Assembly: GCF_001660705.2 (NCBI RefSeq)
Contig: NZ_LYBV02000001.1
Span: 1-64,000, forward strand
Source: Saccharicrinis aurantiacus
GTDB lineage: Bacteria; Bacteroidota; Bacteroidia; Bacteroidales; Marinilabiliaceae
Reading direction: 5' to 3'
DNA: 64,000 nucleotides
In this document: positions 17,619-25,353 of the stretch, in pieces
Numbering within the stretch: the stretch's first letter is position 1
How the letters are laid out: the number at the start of each line of letters is the position of its first letter
Position numbers and translations under genes: made by a program
The notes under the pieces: model-generated
The model's database searches: none
Told to the model about the DNA's origin: nothing
Seen by the model: the letters and a program-made list of their open reading frames with translations, nothing else

Positions 17619-17675
17619 ATAAACCCTCGAGCATATCTATAAACCAATGCTCACGAATAAATTCAGACAAACAGA

Positions 17676-19475
17676 ATGATTCAGTCTTTACAAAATATAT
17701 TTTCGCCGGAGCAGGTTAAGCAGGCTCAGGAGTTGTTTGCTTCTTTATCTGCAGAGCAGCGCATTTGGGCATCCGGTTACCTAGCAGGTTTAAATCAGTC
17801 GGGAGAACTATTGGGACAAAGTCTCGTAAACGGATCTTCTAATGGAGCCGTAACTGTTGGAACAGATGTTCAAGCGCCAGCAAAACTTACTATATTATAC
17901 GGTACGCATACTGGTAATTCAAAGTTATTGGCTTTGCAGGCACAAGAGCAGGCAGAAGCTGCAGGTGTTCAGGTGCAGTTATCAGACATCCAAAAATATA
18001 AAAATAGAAATCTAAAAGAAGAAGAAAACCTTTTAGTGATTGTTTCCACGCATGGCGAGGGAGATCCACCGGTTTCTGTTGAAGATTTTTATGCCTATAT
18101 ACATGGTAAAAAAGCACCTAAATTATCAGCTCTAAATTTTGCGGTACTAGCTTTGGGCGATAGTAGCTATATCAACTTCTGTAAAACTGGTAGGGATATT
18201 TACGAGCAACTAACAAAGTTAGGTGGCAAAGGAATTTATGATATTGTTGAGTTGGATGTAGATTTTCAGGATGCTGCGGCCGTTGCGATACCAAGTATTG
18301 TTGAAAAGTTTGCTGGTCAAAACGGTCAAGCTGCTGTGTCGGCACCAACAGCAAAAGCAACAAGTGCGAATAAAGCCAATGAGTGGGTTGAAGCAGAAGT
18401 GCTCGAGAAGGTATTATTAAATGGTAGGGGTTCTGCAAAAGAGACTTATCATATTGAAATAGATATTGAAGAAACAGGCATTGTTTACGAAGCCGGTGAT
18501 GCACTTGAAATAACAGCAAAGAATAATGCTGCTTTAGTTGCAGATATTTTGGAGCAGTTAGCTATAGATGCTAGTACTGTTGTTCAGGTTGAAGGTAAAG
18601 ATGTAGCTATTCAAGAAGCATTAATTAATCAGTTTGAATTAACGGTTGTTACCCTTCCTGTTCTTAAAAAATATGCCGATTTAGCATCTAACGACAGTTT
18701 AAATGCGATAGTTGCTGACGAGGAGAAAATTGGGGAGTTTCTTTATGGATTAGATTTTCTTGATTTAATTAAAGATTATCCAGTTAAACTGGAAGCCCAA
18801 GCCTTGGTTGATTTACTTCGTAAACTACCAGCACGCTTGTATTCTATTTCATCAAGTTATGCGTACAATCCTGATGAAGTACATGTTACTGTAGGTGCGG
18901 TACGATTTGTAAATAAAGGACGCGAGCGCAACGGTGTTTGTTCAAGCTTCTTAGCAGATCAGATTCATCCGGGAGAGAATGTTTGGGTTAGAGTTCGTAA
19001 AAATGAAAGTTTCAGACTACCAGCCAACGAGTCTAACGTAATTATGGTCGGACCAGGTACCGGTATCGCTCCTTTCAGAGCCTTTTTACAAGAGCGCGAA
19101 ACGCAAGAGGCTGAAGGTAAAAACTGGTTGTTTTTTGGCGATCAACATTTTGAGTCAGACTTTTTATATCAAACTGAATTATTGCAATACAGAGCAGATG
19201 GTTTACTACAAAAGATAGATGTAGCATTCTCGCGCGATCAGGAAGAGAAAGTGTATGTGCAAGATAGATTACGCGAAAATGGCGCTGAGGTATTTCAATG
19301 GTTAAATAATGGAGGTTACTTTTACTTATGTGGCGATAAGGATAGAATGGCCAAAGATGTGAAAAAAGCTTTGGTACAAATTATCGAGGAACATGGAAAA
19401 ATATCAACACGTGAGGCTGCTGATTATTTAAAGAAGCTAAGAGCCGATGGATATTTTAGAGAAGATGTTTATTAG
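17676..19475 (+). CDS. cysJ: sulfite reductase flavoprotein subunit (CysJ-like)
   Basis: A 599-residue NADPH-dependent diflavin reductase that feeds electrons to the sulfite reductase hemoprotein. Order of domains: short N-terminal helix region; FMN flavodoxin domain (about 70-215) with YGTHTGNSKLLA and STHGEGDPP; FAD-binding domain (about 235-440) with RLYSISSS near 389; and NADPH-binding domain (about 450-599) with GPGTGIAPFRAFLQER near 462 and YLCGDKDRMAKDV. The C-terminus ends DGYFREDVY, the family's typical closing aromatic. The hemoprotein gene follows 301 nt downstream on the same strand. Confidence 0.92.
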   Translation: MIQSLQNIFSPEQVKQAQELFASLSAEQRIWASGYLAGLNQSGELLGQSLVNGSSNGAVTVGTDVQAPAKLTILYGTHTGNSKLLALQAQEQAEAAGVQVQLSDIQKYKNRNLKEEENLLVIVSTHGEGDPPVSVEDFYAYIHGKKAPKLSALNFAVLALGDSSYINFCKTGRDIYEQLTKLGGKGIYDIVELDVDFQDAAAVAIPSIVEKFAGQNGQAAVSAPTAKATSANKANEWVEAEVLEKVLLNGRGSAKETYHIEIDIEETGIVYEAGDALEITAKNNAALVADILEQLAIDASTVVQVEGKDVAIQEALINQFELTVVTLPVLKKYADLASNDSLNAIVADEEKIGEFLYGLDFLDLIKDYPVKLEAQALVDLLRKLPARLYSISSSYAYNPDEVHVTVGAVRFVNKGRERNGVCSSFLADQIHPGENVWVRVRKNESFRLPANESNVIMVGPGTGIAPFRAFLQERETQEAEGKNWLFFGDQHFESDFLYQTELLQYRADGLLQKIDVAFSRDQEEKVYVQDRLRENGAEVFQWLNNGGYFYLCGDKDRMAKDVKKALVQIIEEHGKISTREAADYLKKLRADGYFREDVY

Positions 19476-19651
19476 TAAGGCAATCCGTAACCTATCAACC
19501 TGAATTCGATGTAAAATTTTGGATTCAGACCATTTATAAATAGTAAGATTCGATTAAAAATTATGAAAGAATAGCGGGCTATTTTGAATAATTTTTAAGA
19601 TGAAGGTTACTGTTTATAATGAGACAATTTATGTCTTTTGATTAAATAACA

Positions 19652-19733
19652 CATATACTGCGTTAAATTTTTCTAGCTAGCTCGCTAGCTTTGCAAAATT
19701 TGCCTTGTATATAAGTTCTTAAATCAATCTGAA
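19652..19733. repeat. nested imperfect hairpin upstream of cysI
   Basis: Arms read inward as ATATAC, AAATTTTTC, GCTAGC and outward as GCTAGC, GCAAAATTT, GTATAT. It lies in the 301-nt gap between the two sulfite reductase genes, which otherwise holds no gene. TGAATTC words and their complements also occur in this gap. Confidence 0.5.
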
Positions 19734-19776
19734 TTCAAAAATTTTAATTGAAATCAGGTTTTAAAAAAGTAAGATC

Positions 19777-21492
19777 ATGGCAGAAGTAAAGAACAACGAA
19801 ATATTTCCAGAATGGAACCCCTCAGATGTCGAAGGCATCAAATCGCGAAGTAATTTCTTACGCGGTACACTCGAAGAAGGATTGGCGGATTTAGCCACCG
19901 GTTCTGTAAGTGAAGATGATACACAAATGATTAAGTTTCACGGTAGCTATCAGCAAACCGACAGAGATTTAGATGTGGAGCGTAAAGGGCAGAAGCTTGA
20001 GCCTTTATATAGTTTTATGATTAGAGTGCGTATTCCTGGAGGTTTGGCATCGGCCGATCAATGGATTGCATTTGATGAAATATCTAAAACACATGCTACT
20101 AGTAATACCTTAAAGTTAACTACGCGTCAGGCATTTCAATTTCATGGCATTATCAAACAAAAGCTTAAGCCAACTATGCAAGCCATTAACGAAACCTTAT
20201 TGGATTCAATTGCTGCTTGTGGCGATGTCAATCGTAATGTAATGTGTAGTACCAACGAAGCGTTATCGCCATTGGTACCTGCAGCCTATCAAATGAGTAA
20301 AGATATTAGTGAGCATTTATTGCCACGTACAACGGCATATCACGAAATTTGGTTGAATCAAAAGTTATTAGTGAATGGTAGAGTTGATGAAGAGCCTATT
20401 TACGGAAAGCTTTATTTACCACGTAAATTTAAAATTGCCATTGCAACACCTCCGTATAACGATACAGATATATTTTCAAACGATATTGGTTTAATAGCAA
20501 TTGGTAAAGACGATAAACTTACTGGTTTTAACGTAGTAATTGGCGGTGGTTTAGGAATGACTTTTACCGAAAAAGGAACTTATCCTCGCCTTGGCGATGT
20601 GGTTGGTTATGTACCTTACGAGAAGACGCTTGAAGTAGTTGAAGAAATTGTAAAGCTGCAACGCGACTATGGTAACCGTGAAAATCGCCGTAAGGCTCGT
20701 TTAAAGTATACCGTAGATCGTTTAGGACCCGATAATTTTAAAGGCCTGTTGCAAGATCGTTTGGGTTATTCTCTTGATGCGCCAAAACCATACAAATTCA
20801 AAAGCAATAGCGATGTATTAGGATGGAAAAAAGCCAAAAGTGGTAAGTGGTTTTTAGGTTTATATATTGAGCATGGTAGAGTAAAGGATACCGAGGATTA
20901 TAAACTAAAAACAGGATTACGTGCCATTGCCGAGCTAAAAAAATGTGACTTCCGTTTAACCGGAAATCAAGGTTTATTACTTGGTGCCATTAAAGATGAG
21001 GATAAAAAAGAAATTGAAGCCTTATTGAAAGAGTACAAAATATGGCCTAAGCCTAAAATGAGCGAAGCCCGTAAACATGCTTTAGCTTGTGTGGCCTTAA
21101 ATACCTGTACTATGGCTTTTGCCGAAGCAGAAAGATATCTGCCAAAGCTAATGGATAGAATAGAAGAAGTGTTGGCTGAAAGTAATTTAACCAACGACGA
21201 CTTATTAATAAGAATGACCGGATGTCCGAATGGTTGTGGTCGACCGTTCCTAGGAGAAATAGGATTTGTTGGGCGTTCAATGGGTAAATATAATATGTAT
21301 TTAGGAGCCGGTTTTACAGGCGATAGATTAAATACGCTTTACAAGGAAACCCTATCTGAGGAGCAAATTATTGAAGAGCTTCGAGTACTACTACCACGTT
21401 ATGCAAAAGAGCGTAATAAAGGAGAAAAGTTTGGTGATTTTGTGGGCCGTGTAGGTATAATTCAGCACGAGCCGGCTGTGAAAGTAATATAG
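19777..21492 (+). CDS. cysI: assimilatory sulfite reductase hemoprotein subunit
   Basis: A 571-residue siroheme/4Fe-4S enzyme that reduces sulfite to sulfide. The ferredoxin-like half-domain starts near residue 70 (FMIRVRIPGG, TTRQAFQFHG) and repeats near 350. The cluster ligands are in CVALNTC (CX5C) and CPNGCG (CX3C) near 430-490, the family's standard pairs. Siroheme-binding basic residues lie in NVMCSTN and the RKAR region. Length fits the NADPH-type beta subunit. It is followed by a long inverted repeat and then the first copy of the structured repeat family. Confidence 0.95.
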   Translation: MAEVKNNEIFPEWNPSDVEGIKSRSNFLRGTLEEGLADLATGSVSEDDTQMIKFHGSYQQTDRDLDVERKGQKLEPLYSFMIRVRIPGGLASADQWIAFDEISKTHATSNTLKLTTRQAFQFHGIIKQKLKPTMQAINETLLDSIAACGDVNRNVMCSTNEALSPLVPAAYQMSKDISEHLLPRTTAYHEIWLNQKLLVNGRVDEEPIYGKLYLPRKFKIAIATPPYNDTDIFSNDIGLIAIGKDDKLTGFNVVIGGGLGMTFTEKGTYPRLGDVVGYVPYEKTLEVVEEIVKLQRDYGNRENRRKARLKYTVDRLGPDNFKGLLQDRLGYSLDAPKPYKFKSNSDVLGWKKAKSGKWFLGLYIEHGRVKDTEDYKLKTGLRAIAELKKCDFRLTGNQGLLLGAIKDEDKKEIEALLKEYKIWPKPKMSEARKHALACVALNTCTMAFAEAERYLPKLMDRIEEVLAESNLTNDDLLIRMTGCPNGCGRPFLGEIGFVGRSMGKYNMYLGAGFTGDRLNTLYKETLSEEQIIEELRVLLPRYAKERNKGEKFGDFVGRVGIIQHEPAVKVI

Positions 21493-21497
21493 TGTTC

Positions 21498-21560
21498 AAT
21501 GATAGGTGTTGAGTTATAAATGTTAAACGTATATATAGTTTATCATTAAACACCTATCAC
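21498..21560 (+). terminator. long stem-loop after cysI
   Basis: GATAGGTGTT at 21501-21510 pairs with AACACCTATC at 21549-21558 across a 38-nt AT-rich loop. There is no T-run, so it is a stabilising stem or a weak terminator. Confidence 0.4.
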
Positions 21561-21581
21561 CATTAAGGCATCTCGGAGGCT

Positions 21582-21822
21582 GGCCTCTTTACAAAATGCT
21601 TTTGTTTTAGATAAAGCTTTAGTAAGACCGATAAGTTGAGAGCTTTGCTCGAAAATCAATCGGCCGCACTTAAGCTTTAAATAAATAAAAAAGCTTTTTG
21701 GAAAGCAGCCTTGAACTTCTTTGCTTCTGTTTCTTGTTTCAAGACATCGGGACCATTAAGAATTGAGTATTCTTAATTGTTTCAGCATAAGCCGGATTCG
21801 GGATGAAATCCCAATACATAAC
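21582..21822 (+). repeat. structured intergenic repeat family, copy 1
   Basis: First of five related elements. The outer helix is GGCctCTTTACAAAA with the complementary arm ending caGCC at 21710. The inner conserved core CTTTAGTAAGA holds helix CCGAT/ATCGG and hairpin GAGAGCTTTGCTC. Then come helix CTTGAA/TTCAAG, hairpin ATTAAGAAT...ATTCTTAAT, and a final hairpin GGGAT-GAA-ATCCC before CAATA. It lies between cysI and the DUF2061 gene on their coding strand. No ORF is involved. Confidence 0.75.
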
Positions 21823-21857
21823 ACTCATTATACAGTATCAATAGTCAAATCAACAGG

Positions 21858-22088
21858 ATGAAAGAAAAAAGATATAGAACCCTACTCAAAACTGTTTCGT
21901 GGCGAATAACAGGTACCATCGATACCTTTGTTATTTCATATTTAATAACAGGGCATATAGGTTTAGCTGCATCCATAAGTGGAGTAGAGGTTTTTACCAA
22001 AATGTTCCTATACTATTGGCACGAACGCCTTTGGAATGTTATTAAATACGGTAAAGAAAAACCAAAGCCGCCAGAGTATTATATATAA
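21858..22088 (+). CDS. DUF2061 family membrane protein
   Basis: A 76-residue protein with two hydrophobic segments (about residues 22-42 and 44-58). It carries the family motif KTVSWRITGTIDTFVISYLITG at its N-terminal half and YYWHERLWNVIKYG near the C-terminus. DUF2061 proteins are found in Bacteroidota beside or fused to sulfate-assimilation genes, which matches this position between the sulfite reductase and HemB-like genes. Biochemical function is unknown; a role in sulfur compound transport or siroheme enzyme support is only inference. It is flanked on both sides by members of the structured repeat family. Confidence 0.85.
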   Translation: MKEKRYRTLLKTVSWRITGTIDTFVISYLITGHIGLAASISGVEVFTKMFLYYWHERLWNVIKYGKEKPKPPEYYI

Positions 22089-22158
22089 GTGATATCAAGT
22101 ATCAAAATTTGCTATTAATGCAATGCATGATAGTAATAATTTGAGTGTCTCGTTTACA

Positions 22159-22242
22159 GGCCTTTTTAAAAGCAGGCTTTATTTTCTAAGCTTACTGTTG
22201 TTCATACGGCACAGTAAGTCGGGTTTTGGCTAAGTGCCAATA
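22159..22242 (+). repeat. structured intergenic repeat family, copy 5 (short form)
   Basis: A reduced member: the outer helix GGCcTTTTTAAAAGcaGGC is closed without the central domain. It is followed by hairpin CTTACTGT/ACAGTAAG and the family's final motif GTCGGGTT-TTGGC-taagt-GCCAA-TA. It lies between DUF2061 and the HemB-like gene. Confidence 0.55.
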
Positions 22243-22277
22243 AACACCCATTTTATTATCAATTAATACCCAACAGC

Positions 22278-23270
22278 ATGTTTAAACGATTCAGAAGTAC
22301 CAGGTTAAGTCCTGAAATAAGAGATAATCATGCCGATGTAGATTTACAAACGCGAGATTTAATATACCCCTACTTCCTAGTAAGTGGCGAGGCCCGTAAA
22401 GAAGCTGTACCTAGTATTGAAGGTGCATTTAAGTTTTCACTTGATTTATTGTTGCAAGACCTAGAAGGAACCATTGCCTCAGGCATTGATAAAATTCTTT
22501 TAAAAGGAATTGTCGATGATCGCGAAAAATCAAAAGATGCACGTGCAGCATTTAAGCACAATAATCTGATTGAATTAGCCGTAAAAAAAATAAAGGAAAC
22601 TTATCCATCCTTAATCGTAATTACCGATGTAGATTTAACACCCTATACCAGTCACGGACAAGGCGGTATTTTGCGCGGACTAACTGTTGATAACGATAAA
22701 ACCATTGAAATATTAGCAAAAATGGCCGAGAGTCATGCTCGTGCTGGTGCCGATTTTGTAGCACCATCAGCCATGATGGACGGACAAGTGCATGCCATCA
22801 AAACGCACCTTAAAAAACGCGGTTATCCCGATGTAAAAATAATGAGTTTTGCAGCCAAGTACGCATCTAATTATTACGGACCAGATAGAGGTATCGACGG
22901 TTTAAACCCTGCTGGGCGCGAGCAAAAAGCCTATCAGGTTGATTATCGCACCCGCTTGCAAGGACTCGATGAAGTTGCCACAGATCTCGATGAAGGGGCT
23001 GATTGGGTAGGTATCACCCCGGCGCAAACCTATTTAGATGTTATTGTGCGTTCGCGCATTAAATTTTCATCGGCACAAATTGTGGGCTATCAATCATCAG
23101 GCGAGTACATGTCTATTGTAAATGCCGCCAATCAAAATTTATTGGAGCAACAGCCCGCTATGATTGAGTCGCTCACTGCCATTAAGCGTGCCGGAGCCAA
23201 TTATATAGTTACCTATTTTGCCCCCGAAATGGCACAATATCTCAACGGAGATCCGTACTATGTAATATAG
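22278..23270 (+). CDS. divergent porphobilinogen synthase (HemB) homologue, probably altered active site
   Basis: A 330-residue TIM-barrel protein of the ALA dehydratase family. The family landmarks are present: VITDVDLTPYTSHGQGG (116-130), APSAMMDGQVHAI near 162, the first active-site lysine in FAAKYASNYYGPDR (Lys194), the YQxSGEY loop near 271 and VTYFAP near 311. However, the usual VKPAL segment with the Schiff-base lysine reads GITPAQ, so Thr247 replaces Lys. The cysteines of the usual CxCxYTSHGHC zinc site are all absent. It is therefore either a paralogue with a new role, perhaps linked to siroheme supply for the adjacent sulfite reductase, or inactive. The reading frame is intact and conserved, arguing against simple decay. 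Confidence 0.8.
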   Translation: MFKRFRSTRLSPEIRDNHADVDLQTRDLIYPYFLVSGEARKEAVPSIEGAFKFSLDLLLQDLEGTIASGIDKILLKGIVDDREKSKDARAAFKHNNLIELAVKKIKETYPSLIVITDVDLTPYTSHGQGGILRGLTVDNDKTIEILAKMAESHARAGADFVAPSAMMDGQVHAIKTHLKKRGYPDVKIMSFAAKYASNYYGPDRGIDGLNPAGREQKAYQVDYRTRLQGLDEVATDLDEGADWVGITPAQTYLDVIVRSRIKFSSAQIVGYQSSGEYMSIVNAANQNLLEQQPAMIESLTAIKRAGANYIVTYFAPEMAQYLNGDPYYVI

Positions 23271-23437
23271 TATACGGACATAAAATATAAAGAAGCAATT
23301 CCGATACCTGATGGGTTTTATAGCAGTAATGCTATTGAGTCTGTCGGGTATTTTCATTTTAAACCGCACAGCCCTCGTATCATTTCTTTTTAATTTGGAT
23401 TATGCAATAGATAGGCTAATGCATATTGCAGGTTTAA

Positions 23438-23570
23438 TGTTTGGGTGTTCCCCGCGCCATTAACAACCATAAAATAAAAACACTATTCAGGCTCGGGTCG
23501 GGCTTTACATTATATCTTTGCTTCGCCATAATGGGCTCACAAAGGATGCCATTCCAATCCCTAACACAGG
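23438..23570 (-). repeat. dispersed repeat, copy B
   Basis: Reverse complement of the element at 548-633: it shares GGGTCGGGCTTT, TTATATCTTTGCTTCGCCAT and AATGGGCTCACAAAGGATG. It has an extra AT-rich segment of about 45 bases between the GGGTGTTCCCC end and GGGTCGGG. Confidence 0.7.
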
Positions 23571-23676
23571 CCTGCGGTGTCATTCTGGTAAGGTTCGTAA
23601 TACAATGCTCGTAACAAACAAGAGGTCTATCAAATCTCAAAATAGTCTCCTAATTGCCAAACAAACAAAATTAGTC

Positions 23677-23904
23677 AATCTCGCATCAAGATACCCAATC
23701 TCGCATGCGAGATTCACCTTCCTTGATGCGAGATTGGGTATCATAGGTGCGAGATCGCCATACCGGCATGCGAGATTCATGAAATACCCCTGCGAGATTG
23801 GCTTCCTTCTATGCGAGATTCACCTCCGCCATAGCGAGATTGAACTTCCTTGATGCGAGATTGGGGTTCCCTGATACGAGATTCACCTCATAAGGTGCGA
23901 GATT
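23677..23904. repeat. 21-bp-phased TGCGAGATT repeat array, candidate partition site
   Basis: Twelve copies of a 10-bp core, consensus ATGCGAGATT. Two are inverted (23677-23686 and 23697-23706). Ten are direct, starting at 23705, 23726, 23747, 23768, 23790, 23811, 23832, 23853, 23874 and 23895, that is every 21 bp with a single 22. The second inverted copy and the first direct copy form the perfect 18-bp palindrome AATCTCGCATGCGAGATT. The 11-bp spacers are not conserved. Two turns of helix between cores puts every site on the same DNA face, as in iterons or plasmid centromeres. The parAB genes lie 450-2500 bp away. Confidence 0.85.
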
Positions 23905-23987
23905 GTACATTTTTCCCGTGTTTTGAAGGCTAACTTAGTATCGGATCTTTTATTTTTAGGGGTTTGTTTTTAAGCGTCACGCTATAT

Positions 23988-24249
23988 GGCCTCTTTACAA
24001 AAAGCTTTTGTTTTATCTAAAGCTTTAGTAAGATTGGCTAGCTGAGAGCTGTGCTCTCAGATCCGCCAATCGCACTTAAGCTTTAAATAAATAAGAAAGT
24101 TATTTGTAAAGTAGCCTTGAATTTCTTTGCTTCTGTTTCTTGCTTCAAGGTATCGGGACGATTAAGAATTGAGTATTCTTAATTGTTTCAGGATGAAGTC
24201 GGGCCTACCTGCAGGTAGGCAGGTTTGGGTTGAAAACCCAATACGTAAT
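23988..24249 (+). repeat. structured intergenic repeat family, copy 2
   Basis: Outer helix GGCctCTTTACAAA/TTTGTAAAGtaGCC is perfect. Inner helix GATTGGC/GCCAATC, hairpin GAGAGC-TGT-GCTCTC, helix CCTTGAA/TTCAAGG, hairpin ATTAAGAAT/ATTCTTAAT and final hairpin TGGGTT-GAA-AACCCA all form. The last hairpin is separated from its GTCGGG lead by an inserted palindrome (24204-24223). Confidence 0.75.
24204..24223. repeat. CCTACCTGCAGGTAGG palindrome inserted in copy 2
   Basis: A perfect 16-bp palindrome plus CAGG lies between GTCGGG and TTTGGG, which are adjacent in copies 3 and 5. It looks like a short nested insertion. Confidence 0.55.
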
Positions 24250-24314
24250 ATTATTTAGGACAATATTGGTTTTCCATTCGAATTTGATGTCTTGAAATAA
24301 GCTCTTGAGAAAGC

Positions 24315-24345
24315 CCCATGCGAGATTGTTGAAAAATCGCATGGG
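24315..24345 (-). terminator. parB-end hairpin containing an array core
   Basis: CCCATGCGA at 24315-24323 pairs perfectly with TCGCATGGG at 24337-24345, six bases past the parB stop. The left arm plus loop contains a further full ATGCGAGATT core (24318-24327). On the minus strand the loop holds a short T-run. It may be both terminator and ParB-related site. Confidence 0.55.
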
Positions 24346-24350
24346 AGACT

Positions 24351-25349
24351 TTATTCACTATCTTTTAAATCTTCCAGAGCCTTTAGGCGCTCTTGGTAAT
24401 AAGTTTTTAATTTAGAAATGGCTTCGGCACCACCTGATTTAATGATCTTTTCCGATTTTGAATTATCGGTTTTTGCATAGGTGTTAAACAGATCGAGCCA
24501 GCCCGAATTAGAACTGCTTTTTCTTTGGGTATTTAGCTTTTTATCATCGCTATCCTTGTCTTTCTGATTGCCTGAAAACAACTGTTTGATGATATCTTTT
24601 GCTTCAATATCCGATAAATCGGCCAATTCCATTATCGATTGCATTTGTATGCCAAACGAGTTTACTGAAAAATAATCGAGGCGCAAATCAATGGGCAGTT
24701 TGTTAATTCCTCTGTACAGTTTATGGTAGCGCATTATGGTTCGCTTGGTAATGCCAAACTCCGCCGCTAAATTCTCAGCCTCATTGGTATCTGATTTTTT
24801 GCCTTCGGTAATAATGCTGTTGTAAATATATCCTATATGGTAATAATAGCCCTGTTTGCTTAAGTTACGACGAGAAAGTTGTCGTCGCGACATGTAAATT
24901 TTCAGCTCATTAATGCTTTTTATATGCTTAATCTGATCCTTATCAAAAGGGAAATTCAGAATAAACTGTGGCGTAGCATCGCCCATTTCGTCGCTTAACT
25001 CACATATGGCCTTGTATCTATGGTGGCCATCAACAATAATGTAAAGAAGTTCTTCCGATTCCGGATTTTGCCATAAAAGAATGGGTTCGCGCACGCCATT
25101 CTCCTTAATATCTAGCTTAAGTGCATTATATTCCTCGGTTTGTAGTGGAGTAATATGGCTGTTGAGCTCTTCGTTAATGGTAATGCTTTGGCGAATAGAT
25201 GCATGTACCGAGGCGTTGGCCGGATTTTCGGCTAGCTTTTGGTTGGCGTCGTTAAAGTTTGTTGGCGATTTAAAACCATTGTCCTTTTTCTTTCCTTTGG
25301 CAGCGGATTTATCTGTTGGCTTATCGTTTTTTGATCCTATTCGTCCCAT
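24351..25349 (-). CDS. ParB-like partition protein
   Basis: A 332-residue basic protein. After a Lys-rich N-terminal 30 residues comes the ParB N-terminal (ParB/Srx) domain, about residues 58-150: HITPLQTEEYNALKLDIKENGVREPILLW, then YIIVDGHHRYKAI. The box usually read as GERR is DGHHRYKA here. A helix-turn-helix-type segment follows (about 170-215, with LAAEFGITKRTIMRYHKLYRG). The C-terminus is charged and probably coiled. It starts 4 nt after the parA stop, so the two form an operon. It most likely binds the 21-bp repeat array downstream (inference). Confidence 0.85.
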   Translation of the reverse strand: MGRIGSKNDKPTDKSAAKGKKKDNGFKSPTNFNDANQKLAENPANASVHASIRQSITINEELNSHITPLQTEEYNALKLDIKENGVREPILLWQNPESEELLYIIVDGHHRYKAICELSDEMGDATPQFILNFPFDKDQIKHIKSINELKIYMSRRQLSRRNLSKQGYYYHIGYIYNSIITEGKKSDTNEAENLAAEFGITKRTIMRYHKLYRGINKLPIDLRLDYFSVNSFGIQMQSIMELADLSDIEAKDIIKQLFSGNQKDKDSDDKKLNTQRKSSSNSGWLDLFNTYAKTDNSKSEKIIKSGGAEAISKLKTYYQERLKALEDLKDSE

Positions 25350-25353
25350 GGTA

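Noticed and set aside
18172-18519. Minus-strand frame of 115 codons inside cysJ.
   Set aside because: Shadow of the flavoprotein gene, with no start signal or recognisable protein.
23518-23853. A 111-codon frame whose peptide shows a 7-residue repeat (ARxxxx, CEIxxxx).
   Set aside because: The heptad pattern is only the 21-bp DNA array read in frame; the single 22-bp step breaks the frame and spacer bases are random.
23677-23904. CRISPR array.
   Set aside because: Conserved units are only about 10 bp with 11-bp gaps, far below repeat and spacer lengths of CRISPR, and no cas genes are present.
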